Of a stretch of DNA of 7,887 nucleotides, positions 7,018 to 7,887 are shown one piece after another. Position 1 is the first letter of the stretch. Each line of letters opens with the position of its first letter. Below the pieces are notes generated by a model. It was not told the DNA's origin. It made no database searches and saw only the letters and a list, made by a program, of their open reading frames with translations. The position numbers and the translations under genes were made by a program. The DNA comes from Methanosarcinales archaeon ex4572_44 (GTDB taxonomy: Archaea > Halobacteriota > Methanosarcinia > Methanosarcinales > EX4572-44). The stretch lies in the NCBI GenBank assembly GCA_002254825.2, contig NJEL02000052.1, positions 1 through 7,887 on the forward strand, given 5' to 3'.

Positions 7018-7887
7018 TCACATCACAACCTCTATTTGAGCGAAAATTTGTCTGTCCTTGAAATGATTCACAGACATTGCATCAGATGGACAATACGATG
7101 CACATAATCCACAACCCTTACAACGCTCTGAAACCTCCGCAACCTCGCGCTTCGCGTCAGACACAAGACCGAAGGTGTTCACATCCTCCACAAGCTCCCG
7201 AAGCTCGACCGCACCGAACGGGCACACACTGACACACGTGCCGCATCCAGCGCACAACTCCTCATCAACGACCGAGGTTGCAGCTTCAACCTCGACAAAC
7301 GGCTTGGAGATGAGTGTGAGTGCTCGTGCTGCTGCACCACTGCCCTGTGCCACGCATTCATCTATCATTCGTGGCCTGTAGAGTGCCGAGCCTGCAAGGA
7401 ATACGCCGGCACTCGCCGAATCGAGCGGTCGCATCTTCACCTTTGGTCTTAACGCTTCTTCCACAAAGAATCCATAATCATCGGTTGATATGTTGAGAAT
7501 CTCAGCTACCGTCTCAGAATCGCTCCGTGGCACCATAGGAGTGGAAAGTACTATATAATCTGGTTTTATCTGAACCTCTCTATTCAACATCATATCCTGG
7601 GTGGAGAGTATCTCACCATCAAATGATGGTTTTTTGTTTGCATCATGCCTGAGAAAGATAACTCCTTTCCCGCGTGCGTCCCGATACATGCTCTCCCAGA
7701 TGCCATACGTCCGAACATCTCTGCCGAGGACATACACCTCGGTTTCAGGAGAGCTGCCCTTCAATCGGAGGGCGTTCTTCACAGCAGTTCCGCAGCAAAT
7801 CCGTCCGCAGTACTCTCGTTCATCATCCATTGCACCGACACACTGAATCATTGCAACAGTCCCTGGGCTGATCCCCTGATCAAGCAG
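7018..7887 (-). CDS. hdrA: Divergent HdrA-like protein, C-terminal part (5' end off the right edge)
   Basis: The frame is open to the right edge for 289 codons, so the visible ATG at 7851 is internal and not the start. The visible part is the second half of an HdrA. The conserved block is altered to CVGAMDDEREYCGRICC (the neighbours have CVGSRDKNVGNEYCSRVCC). GVFLAGSALYRPRMIDECVAQGSGAAA near 7420-7330 is the FAD-domain end. Two [4Fe-4S] motifs follow, CAGCGTCVSVCP and CKGCGLCASYCP, separated by a spacer of about 33 residues, then the typical ending NHFKDRQIFAQI. The N-terminal domain and FAD motif lie outside the window. It stops one base before hdrC, so it is probably the HdrA paired with this HdrC and HdrB. 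Its divergence from the other two copies suggests a distinct role rather than a recent duplicate. Confidence 0.9.
   Translation of the reverse strand: MLDQGISPGTVAMIQCVGAMDDEREYCGRICCGTAVKNALRLKGSSPETEVYVLGRDVRTYGIWESMYRDARGKGVIFLRHDANKKPSFDGEILSTQDMMLNREVQIKPDYIVLSTPMVPRSDSETVAEILNISTDDYGFFVEEALRPKVKMRPLDSASAGVFLAGSALYRPRMIDECVAQGSGAAARALTLISKPFVEVEAATSVVDEELCAGCGTCVSVCPFGAVELRELVEDVNTFGLVSDAKREVAEVSERCKGCGLCASYCPSDAMSVNHFKDRQIFAQIEVVM

Noticed and set aside
7018..7851. A complete gene starting at the ATG at 7851
   Set aside because: The frame is open upstream to the window edge, and the protein would begin in the middle of the conserved HdrA CVG block. It is an internal methionine of a partial gene.
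1..7887. tRNA or rRNA genes, CRISPR arrays, insertion sequences, attachment sites
   Set aside because: Coding sequence fills nearly the whole window. By eye I saw no direct-repeat arrays, inverted terminal repeats, transposase motifs or tRNA-like folds.

Overview
The window looks archaeal and is most consistent with a methanogen-related euryarchaeon: a methanogen, an anaerobic methane or alkane oxidiser (an ANME-1-like lineage is my best guess), or an Archaeoglobus-like relative. This rests on gene content: heterodisulfide reductase subunits HdrA, HdrB and HdrC sit next to a coenzyme F420-binding FrhB-type flavoprotein. Closely packed genes with GGTGA/GGAGTGA-type ribosome binding sites fit this. 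The lineage cannot be fixed from the sequence alone.

All recognisable genes are on the minus strand and read from the right edge to the left. The order is a divergent HdrA (5' end off the window, 7018-7887), HdrC (6483-7016), HdrB (5594-6475), an FrhB/FdhB-like protein (4277-5581), a second HdrA without C-terminal ferredoxin domains (2564-4276), and a third HdrA broken by a frameshift (715-2552). After a 59-bp gap comes the N-terminal part of an alkaline-phosphatase-superfamily protein, probably a phosphodiesterase or phosphatase, which runs off the left edge (1-655). The first six genes are separated by 0-12 bp and look like one operon. The plus strand shows only antisense shadows of these genes.

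Together the six redox genes suggest a soluble, hydrogenase-free, flavin-based electron bifurcating or confurcating complex. FrhB would exchange electrons with F420/F420H2, HdrA proteins would hold the bifurcating FAD and the ferredoxin wiring, HdrC would relay electrons, and HdrB would carry the CoM-S-S-CoB site with two non-cubane clusters. No hydrogenase or MvhD gene is visible.

Three points stand out. The FrhB-like protein has an exact 67-residue tandem duplication of its N-terminal eight-cysteine module. Two adjacent HdrA paralogues have complementary losses of motifs and domains, which suggests a heterodimer. The last HdrA lacks about 28 residues and changes frame at a CCCAAAA run, which could be a real pseudogene, an assembly error or, less likely, a recoding site.
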